From Calliphora vicina (taxonomy: Eukaryota; Arthropoda; Insecta; Diptera; Calliphoridae), in assembly GCF_958450345.1 (NCBI RefSeq), contig NC_088782.1, positions 101,090,358 through 101,154,357 of the forward strand: 64,000 nt of DNA, given 5' to 3'. Below, one piece after another: positions 36,721-49,400 of this stretch (position 1 is its first letter; every line of letters starts with the position of its first letter). A program made the translations under genes and the position numbers. Below the pieces are notes generated by a model. The model did no database searches. It had not been told where the DNA came from and was given only the letters and a program-made list of their open reading frames with translations.

Positions 36721-38711
36721 AATTAATTGGCTTTCTAGTTTAATCGGTTAATCGAGCAAATAATTAATCGGGGTTTTGATTTAATGATTTAATTATTAAC
36801 AATCGGTTAATTCTAAATTATTCGATTAACCGAATAATTCCATTTTAATTTTAAACTGAAAATTAAACCACGAATTTTGTGTACTTTATTAATAAAAAGA
36901 ACAAAAACGTAAAAAATAAACAAAACAAAACATAACAATTCAACCAAAAAAATTAATAATTTTCTTTAGTTTTAATAAAACCTGACTTGGAAAAAACTCT
37001 CTCGCTGATTGAGAAATCGAAAGTAAGGCATGATCCAATACCTGAGTTTTTTTTTAGTTTTTTCTATTTAAAGTCTCTATTTGGAGTCCTTTTTAGATTT
37101 TGAATACTTTTAATAATTTCTATAAGTTCTTGTAAAAGACTTATTTCAGTAATGTCTCCAGTTTCGTCTATTATCATGTCAGTTGTTATACGCACTAAAC
37201 ATGTTTCATGGGTGTTCGAATAAAATATGTAATTTTACTTTGACATTTCTATTTGAATTAAAACGGAAAAATAAATACAAAGCAAGTAAGAGTACTATAA
37301 TCGGCCGAGCCGAATCTTAAATACCCTTCACCTAAATATGATGGTATAACAACTGAAATAATATAACAATTGTTAGAAAGACTAGTTTACGCAGAACATA
37401 TTTTATTTCAAATGTACAAAAAATTGTATCTACTTCAGCAATTTATAACTGAAATTCCTATTAGAACGTATGAAATTTAACTATTTATATACTTAGTAAT
37501 TAGTTAATACGTTTGGATCAAAATTTTTCCCTTTTAACCTCAAGTGAAGAAACAGAGTATAAACAAGTAAGAGTACTATATTCGGCCGTGCCGAATTAGA
37601 CAAATTTCAAGATATTTGTTAGAAATTTATGAGAAGTTTAGTGATTTAAGGGAGTGGACCTTATATGGGAGCTATGGTTAAATATGTACCGATATTCACA
37701 AAATCCAGTAGTATGATTTCTGGATACAAATTACTGATATGTGCGTAATTTAATTTTGATATCGATTTGTTTTAAATATTTATCTTTTTCGGAAATGGGC
37801 CACATAGGGAACTATGACAAATTATCGGCCAATCTGCGTAAAATTTGGTACAGTAATTTCTATGTATATGCTTATTATTTCTGTCGAATTTTAGCATGAT
37901 AAATTTAAACTTAATAGCGATATTTATAAGACATTTATGCTTATTTAGTGATTTTCGGAAGTGAACTTTATATGGGGGCTATGGTCAAATATGGGCCGAT
38001 CCACAAAAAATTTGGTGTTGTGATTTTTTTAAGCACGAAACTTATTTTTCCTGAATTTTGTGTGGATACTTCAATTTGGTATGCATTTACAGACCATAGA
38101 ACCATATTTGGGGTATACATTTGTATGGGGGCTAGGTGAAATCATGGACCGATTCCTATAATTTTTACCAGAGTTTGCAATATATTTGCAACAATAACAA
38201 AAACAAATTTAAAATTATCATGTTTTTTTAGGTTGTCTCACATTTTGCTTCATAACTCTGGTTTCACTGAACCGATATTGCTGATTTTCAATACCAAACT
38301 GCTTAGGAGAACAGTAAACATTTTTCTTGCAAGTTTACCAATCTTGTTTGTCTATTTTGGACGTGAGCGTGTTTTACACAGACAGACAGACGGACATAGC
38401 TCAATCGACTTAGAATTGCATAAGGATCAATAATATATATACTTTGTTGGGTCTCAGATGAATATTTCTCAATGTTACACACGGAATGACAAACTTATAT
38501 TTACCCTCATTCACCACTTATGGTGTTGGTGGGTATAAACAAATAAAAGTTAAAGTGTAAAGTAAAGAAATTTTAGTTAATCGGTTAATCGACACAAATT
38601 AATCAGTTTATTTGTTATTTGAAAATCGACAATTTTGAATTATTCGATTTTGAGTTAACCGACAAAAATTAATCGGTTAACCGATTAACGGCTAATCGAT
38701 TGAATACCCTA
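36721..38711 (-). mobile_element. hAT element remnant with transposase C-terminus, 8-bp target duplication CTATTTAC
   Basis: Tips TAGGGTATTCAATTAATTGG and (complement) TAGGGTATTCAATCGATTAG. Exact CTATTTAC repeats flank it (36713-36720, 38712-38719). Many TTAATCGGTTAATCG words lie near both ends. Minus-strand reading of about 36960-37050 gives FSISERVFSKSGFIKTKENY and a stop, the C-terminal dimerisation motif of hAT transposases. The rest of the transposase is absent, replaced by a HINE (37281-38540). Confidence 0.8.
37281..38540 (-). mobile_element. HINE family A, two pieces, inside the hAT remnant
   Basis: Hairpin tips TCGGCCGAGCCGAA (37300) and TTCGGCCGTGCCGAA (37580) follow one another. 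The first is a short derivative ending AAACAGAGTATAA; the second is a shortened body with four or five monomers ending CACTTATGGTGTTGGTGGG then TATAA. The GACAGACAGACGGACATAGC tract is at about 38379. Confidence 0.75.
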
Positions 38712-38719
38712 CTATTTAC

Positions 38720-38984
38720 CCAGTGTTTTACATAGTATTCTCACATAGGTGTGTGATTATACTAATATCTTTTACAGGAAAACCTTGAGAACACTGTATT
38801 ATTACGAAAGTAGAATTCTTTGCTACGATTGATTCTCAATTGTACCCTGCGTTATCATAAAGGTTTGTGAATCGAATAAGAGATATTCTGATTTATAATT
38901 CAGCATCACTATGTTACCACAATAGTTGTTGAATTAGCTAAGCAATCTACCGATTGCCAAAAGGGCAGCAAACATACTGTCTAG
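38720..38984. other. Unassigned stretch
   Basis: No gene or repeat tip recognised. Confidence 0.3.
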
Positions 38985-39950
38985 GGTTTGGGGTTTCTCG
39001 GATAATTTAATTTCCCGGGAAACGGGAATGAAAAATTTCATTTCCCGGGATTCCCGGGAATACCGGGAATGTTTTTTTAACTAGAAAAATAAGTAAATAA
39101 GAAAATTATTTTACAAAATTGTGTCATTTTATTAAAAAAAAAGAAAAACAATACATTACAATTCAATTGTACCCACATAAAACCAAAATAAATTTGTTCA
39201 AATATTTGGAGATCACTTGTTGCTATAAAATTAAATATTAGTGGTATTCATGAGATATTAGAGTAAAAGAACAATTAAGTGTCACAAAATTTTAAAAATT
39301 GTGAACGTATCTTTATAATTTTTTTTTGTTATATTTTTTTTTATATAAAATATATATATTTTAAAATAAAATTTTATTCATTTCAAAACAAAAATATGAA
39401 ATTCAAAATTAAAATCTAATTTCCGCTTAAAACTTTCAGCATTTGATTTTAAATGTTTACGGCTTTCCTTTTCAATATTGATTGAGTATTCTAATTGGTT
39501 TTTAAAATTTTGCTCCATTTGTATTTCGGAAACCTCATCATCAACGCTTTGAACAGATGAGGGAACATTGTGGTTAAATAGACGTTCATACATTTGCTGT
39601 CCATACATTTTTAACATTGTGTTTTTATATTATAATTTATCTTATAATGTTGAAGTTTTTAGGTTTAATTTAATTGAATGAACCGTTTTCTGAGAAATCG
39701 TTCATAAAGTGTGTTCATTATAGCATCACCTATCAGAAAAATGGTTTCATTTCGGCTTAATGCTTTTACTGTATCCTTAATGGTGTTTAAAACCTCCACT
39801 AATATTTGGAACAAGCCATTTATCAAGCAGAGATGTCATATTTAAATATATTATTTTTAATTAATTTTAAATTTCCCGTTTTTTTTGGGAAAAAATTTAA
39901 ATTTCCCGGGAATTCCCGACTATAATTTTACGGGAAATCCCTGGATTATA
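38985..39950 (-). pseudogene. Second hAT remnant with decayed transposase
   Basis: The ends are rich in TTTCCCGGGAAACGGGAA and TCGGGAATTCCCGGGAAATT-like inverted sequence; the right tip is (complement) CAGGGATTTCCCGTAA. Minus-strand frames between 39378 and 39840 give LEVLNTIKDTVKALSRNE and then IFLIGDAIMNTLYERFLRK, resembling hAT transposase helices. They are separated from MYGQQMYERLFNHNVP by stops. No clear target duplication. Confidence 0.5.
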
Positions 39951-40154
39951 TTGTTACGTTTTAACCTTTTCAAAACGTAGGCTCGTAAATTCGAAGCCTA
40001 GAGCTTTCGAATACACACGCCATCTCTGGTGAACTTTCTAAAATGTTCTTTAACTGGCTAAACTCGACTATTCGAATTCGAATATACGAGTCGCAGCAAA
40101 CATTCAGCGTTGCCATACTTACGATCAATGATCAACTCAAAGCTTTTATTTAAT
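39951..40154. other. GC-richer unassigned patch
   Basis: Begins TGTTACGTTTTAACCTTTTC and contains AATTCGAATATACGAGTCGC. It could be part of an LTR, but no partner copy is in the window. Confidence 0.25.
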
Positions 40155-41138
40155 GTTAATAATGCCCACAGATATGTTACAGTTTGAGAGGCACTGCTTT
40201 CAAATAGCATTATGCAACTTTAAATCAGCAGTTAAAATCGTCATATTTGAATTCAAGTACAATTTCGTAACATTATTTTCATATGCAAAATTGAGTCCTA
40301 ACAAAAACTTTACTCCAAAGTGAAGCGTATCCTAGAGAGAGTGTTTTGCATCGATTGAAACAAATAGTAGTCGGACGGGCAAGGCCTGGACTATAAGGCG
40401 GGTGATTCAAAACTTCCTAACAATTTCTTCCTAAATAGTTTTTAACAAGTATTGCAACATGTGTAATAGCATTGTAATGACGGAATATTACCGTTTCATG
40501 TCTGGCCGCATATTCTGGGCGTTTTTCGGCCAATGCTCGCTTAAGTGGCATACGGCACATGTTACATGTGATGGTCTAGCCAGATTTCAGCATCTCATAA
40601 TATATATACTCCTTTTGGTTCCACCAAATACAGAGCATTGCCTTAGGTTAATAATGCCCACAGATATGTTACAGTTTGAGAGGCACTGCTTTCAAATAGC
40701 ATTATGCAACTTTAAATCAGCAGTTAAAATCGTCATATTTGAATTCAAGTACAATTTCGTAACATTATTTTCATATGCAAAATTGAGTCCTAACAAAAAC
40801 TTTACTCCAAAGTGAAGCGTATCCTAGAGAGAGTGTTTTGCATCGATTGAAACAAATAGTAGTCGGACGGGCAAGGCCTGGACTATAAGGCGGGTGATTC
40901 AAAACTTCCTAACAATTTCTTCCTAAATAGTTTTTAACAAGTATTGCAACATGTGTAATAGCATTGTAATGACGGAATATTACCGTTTCATGTCTGGCCG
41001 CATATTCTGGGCGTTTTTCGGCCAATGCTCGCTTAAGTGGCATACGGCACATGTTACATGTGATGGTCTAGCCAGATTTCAGCATCTCATAATATATATA
41101 CTCCTTTTGGTTCCACCAAATACAGAGCATTGCCTTAG
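40155..41138 (-). pseudogene. mariner transposase relic in two tandem 492-bp copies
   Basis: The minus strand reads MLCIWWNQKEYIYYEMLKSG, RPEYAARHETVIFRHYNAIT and HPPYSPGLAR. These are the mariner motifs normally written WWD..G, HDNARPH and PPYSPDLAPSD. The catalytic aspartates are lost (Asp to Asn in the first, Asp to Tyr in HYNA, Asp to Gly in SPGLA) and stops interrupt the frame. 40155-40646 and 40647-41138 appear to be exact head-to-tail repeats. Open frames on the plus strand here (beginning MCNSIVMTEYYRFMSG) are antisense shadows. Confidence 0.8.
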
Positions 41139-41167
41139 GGCCATGGAAATTTGGCTTTGGTGTCGTG

Positions 41168-41219
41168 GATGTCTGCACAAACGCATTATACCCTCCCCAT
41201 AATACATAAATTTAATCTT
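41168..41219 (-). mobile_element. HINE family B 5' tip fragment and junction
   Basis: GTCTGCACAAACGCATTATA followed by CCCTCCCC is the start of family B, reversed, joined to the next relic. Confidence 0.5.
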
Positions 41220-41319
41220 ACGTATTAGCAATTATTAATATACTAGTTAAATATCTTTATGTCTAATAAAACTTCTAGTTTTTGACTTTATGGTACCTAC
41301 TAACTTTTGCCAAACTTTT

Positions 41320-43264
41320 CGGTCCACCTGTGCTGCATATTTATTCCTAGCAGATAACATTTTTTTATTGTCGATAATAGCACTTTAATTTTTCTTTGAC
41401 AATAACCCAATATTTTTCAATTGGCCGAAGCTGGGGACAATTGGGTGGGTACATATGTTTTGCTATTACATCGATTTTGTTGCTTTGATACCAATCCATG
41501 GCAGCTTTGGAATAGTGGCAGGAGGCCAAAACTTTACTGAAGAATGGTGTTGTCTAATAAAGGGTAGCAAACGGTTTTGAAGACATTCTTTGATGTAAAT
41601 ATCCGAAGTCATAGTTGTAAAGGTTACAAACGGAGCAATCTTAAGACCGCAACTGCAATTAGCTTGCCACACCATTACCTTCTTACCAAATATATCCATT
41701 TTTGTATATGGGGGATTTCACATCAAGTCAACCAACTTTTAAAATCGACGTCTTCCGTCTTGGATAGTAATTCAGCACAATTTTTCAACAAGATCGGTCA
41801 AGAACTTTCGGAGTTAGAGGGGGTCAAAATTTGACATTTTGGCCAAACATGTGATTTTTTTCTTCCATGTATCTTATTACCTAGTCTCCCAAATAGTTTA
41901 GATATTTAAAAAAAAAATAAAAAAATTTTAATATTTTTTTTCCGAAATCAAAAATTTTTTGATTTCTTGAGCCCATTCCTTTAAGAGCTTTTTGGTCTCT
42001 TATTGTGATGTGAGTGGGATAGTATCCAAATAAATGTTTTAACACAAAAATTTTATGTCTTGAGTTACAAAATATTTATTTTGATACTATCCCACTAAGA
42101 GACCAAAAAGCTCTTAAAGGAATGAGCCTAAACTTTCATTTGAGCAAAAAAAAAAAATTTTAAAAAGAGGCCCCATTTTGAAAAAAGTTCGATTTTGCCA
42201 AAAAAAATCAAAAATTGTATATCTTGAGTTACAAAACATTTATTTTGCTTTATATCCTACTCGCATCCCACTAAGCAACCAAATAGGTCTTAAAGGAATA
42301 GACCCAAGCTTTCTTTTGAGCAAAAAAATTAAAAAACAAGGGCCCATTTTAAAAAAGTTAGATTTTACAAAAAAAGTCAAAAATTGTATATTTTGAGTTA
42401 CAAAACATTTATTTTGATAGATATACCACTCGCATCCCACTAAGCGACCAAAAAGGTTTTAAAGGAAAATATCTGCGCATTCTGTTGAGCAAAAAAAAAA
42501 TTAAAAAGAGGACCCATTTCGAAAAAAAGGTCAACAAAGTTTTTGATTTTGCAAAAAAATCAAAAATTTCATGTTTTGAGTTACAAAACATTTTTTATAG
42601 AAATGGAACTCGCATTCCACTAAGCGACCAAATAGGTCCTCAAGAAAAATATCTAAGCTTTATTTTAAGAAAAAATGGGCCCATTTTTAAAAAAAAAATT
42701 AAAAAAGTTTTTGATTTCGGAAAAAAAATATTAAATTTTTTTTTTTTTTTAATATTTTTTTTTCGAAAGATTGAAGAAATAGCTATCTAAACTATTTTGC
42801 TAAGAACAATAGGTAATATGTTACATGGATAAGAAAAATCATATTTATATTTTTGATTGACATTCTCTCTCTCTCAACATTAAATTTACGCCCTGGTAGC
42901 TGTTGAAGGTCCATTATCACATATCATTATCATCCATGATAAGACAGTTATTAAATTTTGTCAAAACTTGTTCGTAAAGTAAAGGAGAACGGTTTACAGC
43001 AGTAATATTTTGGTTTTCAATACGATTTGGATATTTAATGCTACTTTATGACCGTAAGTCAGCATCCAGGCGTATTATTCTTGCTGTACTACGACTGGTT
43101 TTATATTTTTTTGCGCGATCATTATCAGATAAACCAGGATTTTGTTTAATAGAAAGCACTCTTTTCGTTGTAAGGACTTGATCTCGCCTGCTAACTTTTT
43201 TGGTTTCTTTATTCTTACAATCCGTGCTTAAAGTTCCCCTGTAACTTTTCATAATATCATTCAT
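41320..43264 (-). pseudogene. Tc1-like transposase, interrupted by foldback F2
   Basis: The N-terminal part lies at 43046-43264 (an HTH region with KRVLSIKQNPGLSDNDRAKK and TSRSTARII). It continues at about 42860-43040 as LLYEQVLTKFNNCLIMDDND and LQQLPGRKF. After the insertion it resumes at 41699 with KKVMVWQANCSCGLKIAPFV, YIKECLQNRLLPFIRQHHSS, AMDWYQSNKID and YPPNCPQLRPIEKYWV. Motifs around all three catalytic acidic residues can be placed (MDD; the FWPP segment, where the Asp is lost; PIEKYW). Frameshifts and stops show it is dead. F2 occupies 41702-42849. Confidence 0.8.
41702..42849. mobile_element. Foldback family F2 copy inside the Tc1-like relic
   Basis: Starts TATATGGGGGATTTCACATC, then ladder monomers with GGGATAGTATCCAAATAAAT, CACTAAGCGACCAAAAAGGT and AAAGTTTTTGATTTTGC. 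It ends in TTACATGGATAAGAAAAATC. The flanks share ATTTTTG, a possible target duplication. Confidence 0.7.
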
Positions 43265-43653
43265 AGTACATTTTGGAAGCTTCAGTTTTTATACCCTCCA
43301 CCACCATAAGTGGTGAATGAGGGTATATATAAGTTTGTCATTCCGTGTGTAACATTGAGAAATATTCATCTGAGACCCAACAAAGTATATATATTATTGA
43401 TCCTTATGAAATTCTAAGTCGATTGAGCTATGTCCGTCTGTCTGTCCGTCTGTGTAAAACACGCTCACGTCCAAAATACGCAAACAAACTTAGTAAAGTT
43501 GCAAGAAAAATGTTTATTATTGTCCTAAGCAGTTTGGTATTGAAAATCAGCCAAATCGGTACAGTGGAACCAAAGTTATGAATTAAAATGTGGGACAACG
43601 TCAAAAAAAATTGATAATTTTCACATATTTTTGGTAATTTTTGTAAATATATT

Positions 43654-44210
43654 TGATTATTGTTTGAATCACTTATGATATTAGGATTTGAGTATTGTAA
43701 TTGATTATTAGATATACACCCTTTTGATGACATTGTTTGTCATATAGGTTGGTCCCTCTACTGTTTATATCTCTGAAGGTGGTATCAACTAACAGACATT
43801 CAGTGACTAATATTTATATATACATATATTTGGCCCTTATAGTTTCTAGGTTGTACTGAGTACCATGCTTTCTCTTTTATATGGTTGATTATTTCTGTTA
43901 CACATATACTTATCAAATTTCTTTTTTCCTAGTGGAAACTAGTTTTTCTTATCAAGTTGCTAATTTACTGACATCAATTAAAGAATCATTATCTAATAAT
44001 GATGTTTTATAATGTAATATGTTTGAGTTTAAGTTTTGACTTTGTTCAATTTTATTTATAATATTTATTTAATTTATATCATAATTATTTAATTTATTTT
44101 ATATTTAAATTTTTTAATGTAAACTATTTTTTTTTTTAAGTAGAAATTTATAACCGATTATGGCCAATAGGCTAGGTTGTTGAAAATAAATAATAATAAA
44201 AAAAAAAAAA
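43654..44210 (+). mobile_element. 5'-truncated non-LTR retroelement with poly(A) tail
   Basis: 557 bp ending TTGTTGAAAATAAATAATAA then a run of A's, flanked by 9-bp direct repeats AAATATATT (43645-43653, 44211-44219). Intact HINE copies have one AAATATATT at this point. Only a non-coding 3' part is present. The clade is not determined. Confidence 0.75.
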
Positions 44211-45120
44211 AAATATATTGCAGCTAATATCATAACATTTTGCACTCGTTACTTTTATGATAAAAGGAGTAACTCTGGTGAAAATTATAAGAATCGGTCC
44301 ATGATTTCTCCTAGCCCCCATACAAATTTCTTACCGAAATATGATTATATGGTCTATAAATGACTACAGCATACGAATATCCATAGAAAATTCAGAAAAA
44401 TAAGTCTTTTGGTAAAAGAAATTTTATTATAAAATTTTTCGTGGATCGGCCCATATTTGACCATAGCCCCCATATAAAGTACACTTCCGAAAATCCCTTA
44501 AATAAGCATAAATGTCTTATAAATGTCGCTATCAAGTTGAAATTCGACATAAATGATCCCCATATATACCAATATCGTTTTACTTAATTCTATGAAGATC
44601 GGCCGATAATTGGTTATAGCTCCCATATAAGGACCACTTCTGAAAAACACAATAACCTACATAAATATCTAAAAAATATCAATATCAAAACAGAATTTCA
44701 CACACATTCGTAGTTTATATTTAGAAATCATACTATTGGATTTTGTGAATATCGGTACATATTTGACCATAGCTCCCATATAAGGTCCACTTCCAAAAAT
44801 CAGTTAAGTACTCATAAAACTCTTATAAATACATTTATCATGCTAAAATTCGACACAAATAATAAGTATATACATAGAAATTACTGTACCAAATTTTACG
44901 CAGATTAGCCGATAATTGGTCATAGCTCCACTATAAGTCCCATTTCCGAAAAAGATATTCACCTTAATAAATATTTAAAACAAATCGATATCAAAATGAA
45001 ATTACGCACAGATCAGTAATTTGTATCCAGCTACTGTGAATGTCGGTCCATATTTAACTATATCTCCCATATAAGGTCCACTCCCGAAAATCACTAAATT
45101 CCTCATAAATTTCTTACATA

Positions 45121-45574
45121 CAGTGAGTGTCACTCAAAATATTATGAAATTATACAGGCCATAATAGGTGATTATATAAAAAATTATAAGTCATTTTATT
45201 AATTGGAACAAAAAATATGTATTTCAACAAAAAAGTTAACAAAACCTCAATTCGTTAAAAAAATATTGATGAAAATTAAAGAACATCACAAACTTTAAAA
45301 ATTAAAAAAATGTTAATATTAAATAATCCTAATACTTTGTAGGGTATCATTTGCTATTTTTTAGTGCCTTTACGATTTTAAATGAAGCGTTGATATTCTG
45401 GTCACTGACAGTCTTACCCAATTTTTTTATTTGTGGATAAGGGCAATTAAAATTATACCCAATTTTCTGATAGGCAATAGCACACACAATATAAAAATAG
45501 CAAAACATCAACTTTCTAAAACTAATGAATAAAATTTGACTACGATGGTATACGATTTTAAGTGACATTCACTG
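45121..45574. mobile_element. Tc1/mariner-type nonautonomous element
   Basis: 454 bp with inverted tips CAGTGAGTGTCACTCAAAAT and (complement) CAGTGAATGTCACTTAAAAT, flanked by TA on both sides. HINE copies elsewhere show the unoccupied site. The interior is AT-rich; no intact transposase. Confidence 0.85.
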
Positions 45575-46476
45575 TATATAGTTATCAGGTTGAAATTCGA
45601 AACAAATTTGTTCAATATATGTATACAAAAATCGATCTACCAAATCGATTACGATGATAGGCCCATAATTGGTCCTAGCCTCCATATAAGAACCACTTCC
45701 GGAAAACACAATAACCTTCACAAATATCCAAAATAATCTGTACTGAACCAAAATTTTACACCGATCAGTAATTTGTATCCAAGAATCGTACTACAAGATT
45801 TTTTAAATATTGGTCTATAATTCGGCACAGCTCCCATATAAGGTCCACTCTTGTTAATAGCGTTGTTTATATGAAATTCGACTAAAGTAGCCCTCAAATA
45901 CTTAGGACCATAATAGGTCATAGCATCCATATATTAAACCAAAATAGTACACAGATCAGTAATTTGTATTTAAAAATCATAATACTGAATTTTGTGAATA
46001 TTGGTCCATAATTTGCCACAGCTCTCATATAAATACATAAAAAATCACGTTAAAATATTTTATGACAATCGAATCATAATAGATTATAGCTCCCACATAA
46101 GTCCCACAACCAAATATTTTGAAATTTGTCTAAATATATTAGTAGACCCTTTTTATACTCTGTTTCTTCACTTGAGGTTAAAAGGGAAAATTGTTGATCC
46201 AAACGTATTAACTAATTATTAAGTATATAAATTGTTAAATTGCATATGTTCTAATAGGTATTTCAGTTATAAATTGCTGAATTAGATAAAATTGTTTGTA
46301 CATTTGAAATAAAATATCTTCTGCTTAAACTAGTCTTTCTAACAATTGTTATATTATTTCAGTTGTTATACCATCATTTTAGGTTGAGGGTATTTAAGAT
46401 TCGGCACGGCCGAATATAGTACTCTTAATTGTTAATACTTAAAATTGTCAATATTTATTTTCTTGTTGTTTTTTTA

Positions 46477-49400
46477 TTAGGTATCATATTTATATTTTTT
46501 AGGTCTAATCATCATTTGCACAAATTTCAAAGAATATTTACAACGCGTAAAACCATTCCAACAAATACCATTTTTAATTTTAGCCTCAGCTTTACCATAA
46601 TATTTGCCATTTAAATTGCTAGAAAACAATATTATTTTATTTAATTACATAAATACTTAAACAAACAGCCTTGTTTGACTTACCTCCAAAAACATTTCGA
46701 ATACCACCATGCGCCCTTTTCCTTTACGGCGCAATTACTAGTATGATGATCATTGTCACGATCTTTGGTAGTAAAATAAAAACCCTGATGATTGCTAAAG
46801 GCATCTCCAGCATTTCCTGAATATATGCCCACTTTACTTAATTTATACTTTTCCGTTTCATTACCAATAACAAATTCATCATATTTGGCATACGTCTCAG
46901 TATCGTTAAAGTCTCTTAGTTGTATCAACAGTTCCATGGGTTGGAGTATAGTCGTCAAGGCATGTAATTTATCTAAGCCAATGAAAAATTCTCCATCAAT
47001 ATTACCGAAGCCTTGTTTATAATCAGACCAACCACGATAGAAATCTACGGAGCCATTAATGCGTCTTTGGATTACAGTCCAACCACCATCTTCGGTGTGG
47101 TTATCACAAGCGACCCAGAATGGTTCTGGCCCATAAAGCTCATTGTGTATGCGACATTTGTTATTCGCACAATGGTTTATATTGAATTCAGCACAACTGG
47201 TGGGATACGATTGGTTATTACTGGAATTTAAATTCAAATTAATTCAATATTCTAAGTATTAATTAAGAATTTAATTGTGTTAAAATTTCTTGAATATTCC
47301 ATTGACATTTTTTTTTCAAATGGCCCTTTTTTTATTTTTTGCTCAAAAGAAAGCATAGGTCCTTTCCTTGAATAGGATTTTAGTCGCTTAGTGGGATGCG
47401 AGTGGGATATATGTATATCAAAATAAATGTTTTATAACTCAAGATATAAAATTTTTGATTTTTTTGGCAACATCAAACATTTTTTTGGATTTTTTTTCCC
47501 AAAATGAGCGCTTTTTTTAAATTTTTTTTGTTCGCTCAAAATAAAGCTTATGTCTATTCCTTTAAGAGCTTTTTGGTCTCGTAGTTTGATTCGAGTAGGA
47601 TATACATACATATATCAAAATAAATGTTTTAACTCAAAAATTGTGTGTCTTGACTAAAAACCCTCTTAAAGGAATGGACCTAAGCTTTCTTTTAAGCGAA
47701 AAAAAATTTTACAAAAAAATTTAAAAAATTTTATGTTTTGAGTTACAAAATATTTATTTTGATAGATATCCCACTAGCATCCCACTATGCGACTAAAAAG
47801 GTCTTCAAGGAAAAGACCTAAGCTTTCTTTTGAACCAAAAAAAGAACTAAAAAGGGCCCATTTTGAAAAAAAATGTCAACAAAGTTTTTGATTTTGCAAA
47901 AAAAAGTCAAAACATTTACTTTGATAGATATCGAATTCGCATCCCACTAAGCGACCAAATAGGTCTTCAAGGAAAATATGTAAGCTTTCTTTTAATAAAC
48001 AAGTAAGAGTACTATATTCGGCAGTGCCGAATCTTAAATACCCTCCACCTAAATATGATGGTATAAAAGCTGAAATAATATAATAATTGTTAGAAAGACT
48101 AGTTTACGCAGAAGATATTTTATTTCAAATGTACAAAAAATTGTATCTAATTCAGCAATTTATAACTGAAATTTCTATTAGAACGTTTGACACAGTTAAT
48201 TATTGTGTTTTAATTGAGAAATTGTCGTCTAAATTTAATTTTTCTAAATCTTCGTGTACATTATTATTTTCTTACATAGGTAACAGTAAACAGTTTGTTG
48301 GAACTGGGTTAAACTATCTACAATATCTGAGTGTCAAAGTGGCGCACAGTGGTATGAGAAAAAAAAAGAGGGAAACAAATCTGTAACTTCTAAACCCTTA
48401 GTCCGATTTTAATGAAATTTCACATGCGCAAAGGGGAAGTGTTGTCGAGTTTAAGTCTGGACCTCAACATTTTTCCCTTTTAACCTCAAGTGAAGAAACA
48501 GAGTATAAACAAGTAAGAGTACTATATTCGGCCGTGCCGAATCTTAAATACCCTCCACCTAAATATGATGGTATAACAACTGAAATAATATAACAATCGT
48601 TAGAAAGACTAGTTTACGCAGTAGATATTTTATTTCAAATGTACAAAACAATTTTTCTTCAGCAATTTATAACTGAAATTCCTATTAGAACGTTTGACGC
48701 AGTTAATTATTGTCTTTTAATTGAGAAATTGTAGTCTAAATTTAATTTTTCTAAATCTTCGTGTAAATTATTATTTTCTTACATAGGTAACCGTAAACAG
48801 TTTGTTGGAACTGGGTTAAACGATCTACAATATCTGAGTGTCAAAGTGGCGCACAGTGGTGTGAGAAAAAAAGAGGGATATAAATCTGTAACATCTAAAC
48901 CCTTAGTCCGATTTTAATGAAATTTCACATGCGCAAAGGGGAAGTGTTGTCGAGTTTAAGTCTATACCTCAACATTTTTCCCTTTTAACCTCAAGTGAAG
49001 AAACAGAGTATAAAAAAGGGTATACAAATATATTTAGACAAATTTCAAAATATTTTGTTGTGGGACTTATGAGGGAGTAGAGTGCTCCAAAAAAATAAAA
49101 TTGCGAATTTTGACCGTCCCCCCCTCTAGAATTGTTCTATGTATTGTAGAAACACATTGTGTAAAATATTAGGATGATAGGATAACGTTAACTGGTGGCG
49201 CAACGACGCTGAAGTTTTGAGGTGCATTTACAAGGGGAAAATATGCAATTTTTTCAGTTTTTGTAAAAATTTTGCCATTAAATAATCACTTTTACAATTT
49301 AATTTAAAAGAATCGAAATGTATACGTAATTGTCGTTATAATAAGATATAAAAGACAAAAATTTGTGAAAAAATGTTAAAGTTATTAAAAAATCGCCAGG

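Larger units (their letters stand above)
43288..46432 (+). mobile_element. HINE family A, full length, split by two insertions
   Basis: 5' tip TTATACCCTCCACCACCATA near 43291; 3' tip hairpin ATTCGGCACGGCCGAAT and CTCTTAATTGTT at about 46400-46432. The monomer ladder is interrupted by a poly(A)-tailed insertion (43654-44210) and a Tc1-type MITE (45121-45574). Its 3' tip is about 45 nt beyond the stop codon of gene C. Confidence 0.85.

Noticed and set aside
39378..39617. 79-codon minus-strand frame as a host gene
   Set aside because: It lies between inverted CCCGGGAA-rich ends and next to hAT-like fragments, so it is better explained as a decayed transposase.
40459..41202. Two related plus-strand frames beginning MCNSIVMTEYYRFMSG
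   Set aside because: Antisense of the mariner transposase relic; the minus strand shows the recognisable WWNQK and PPYSPG motifs.
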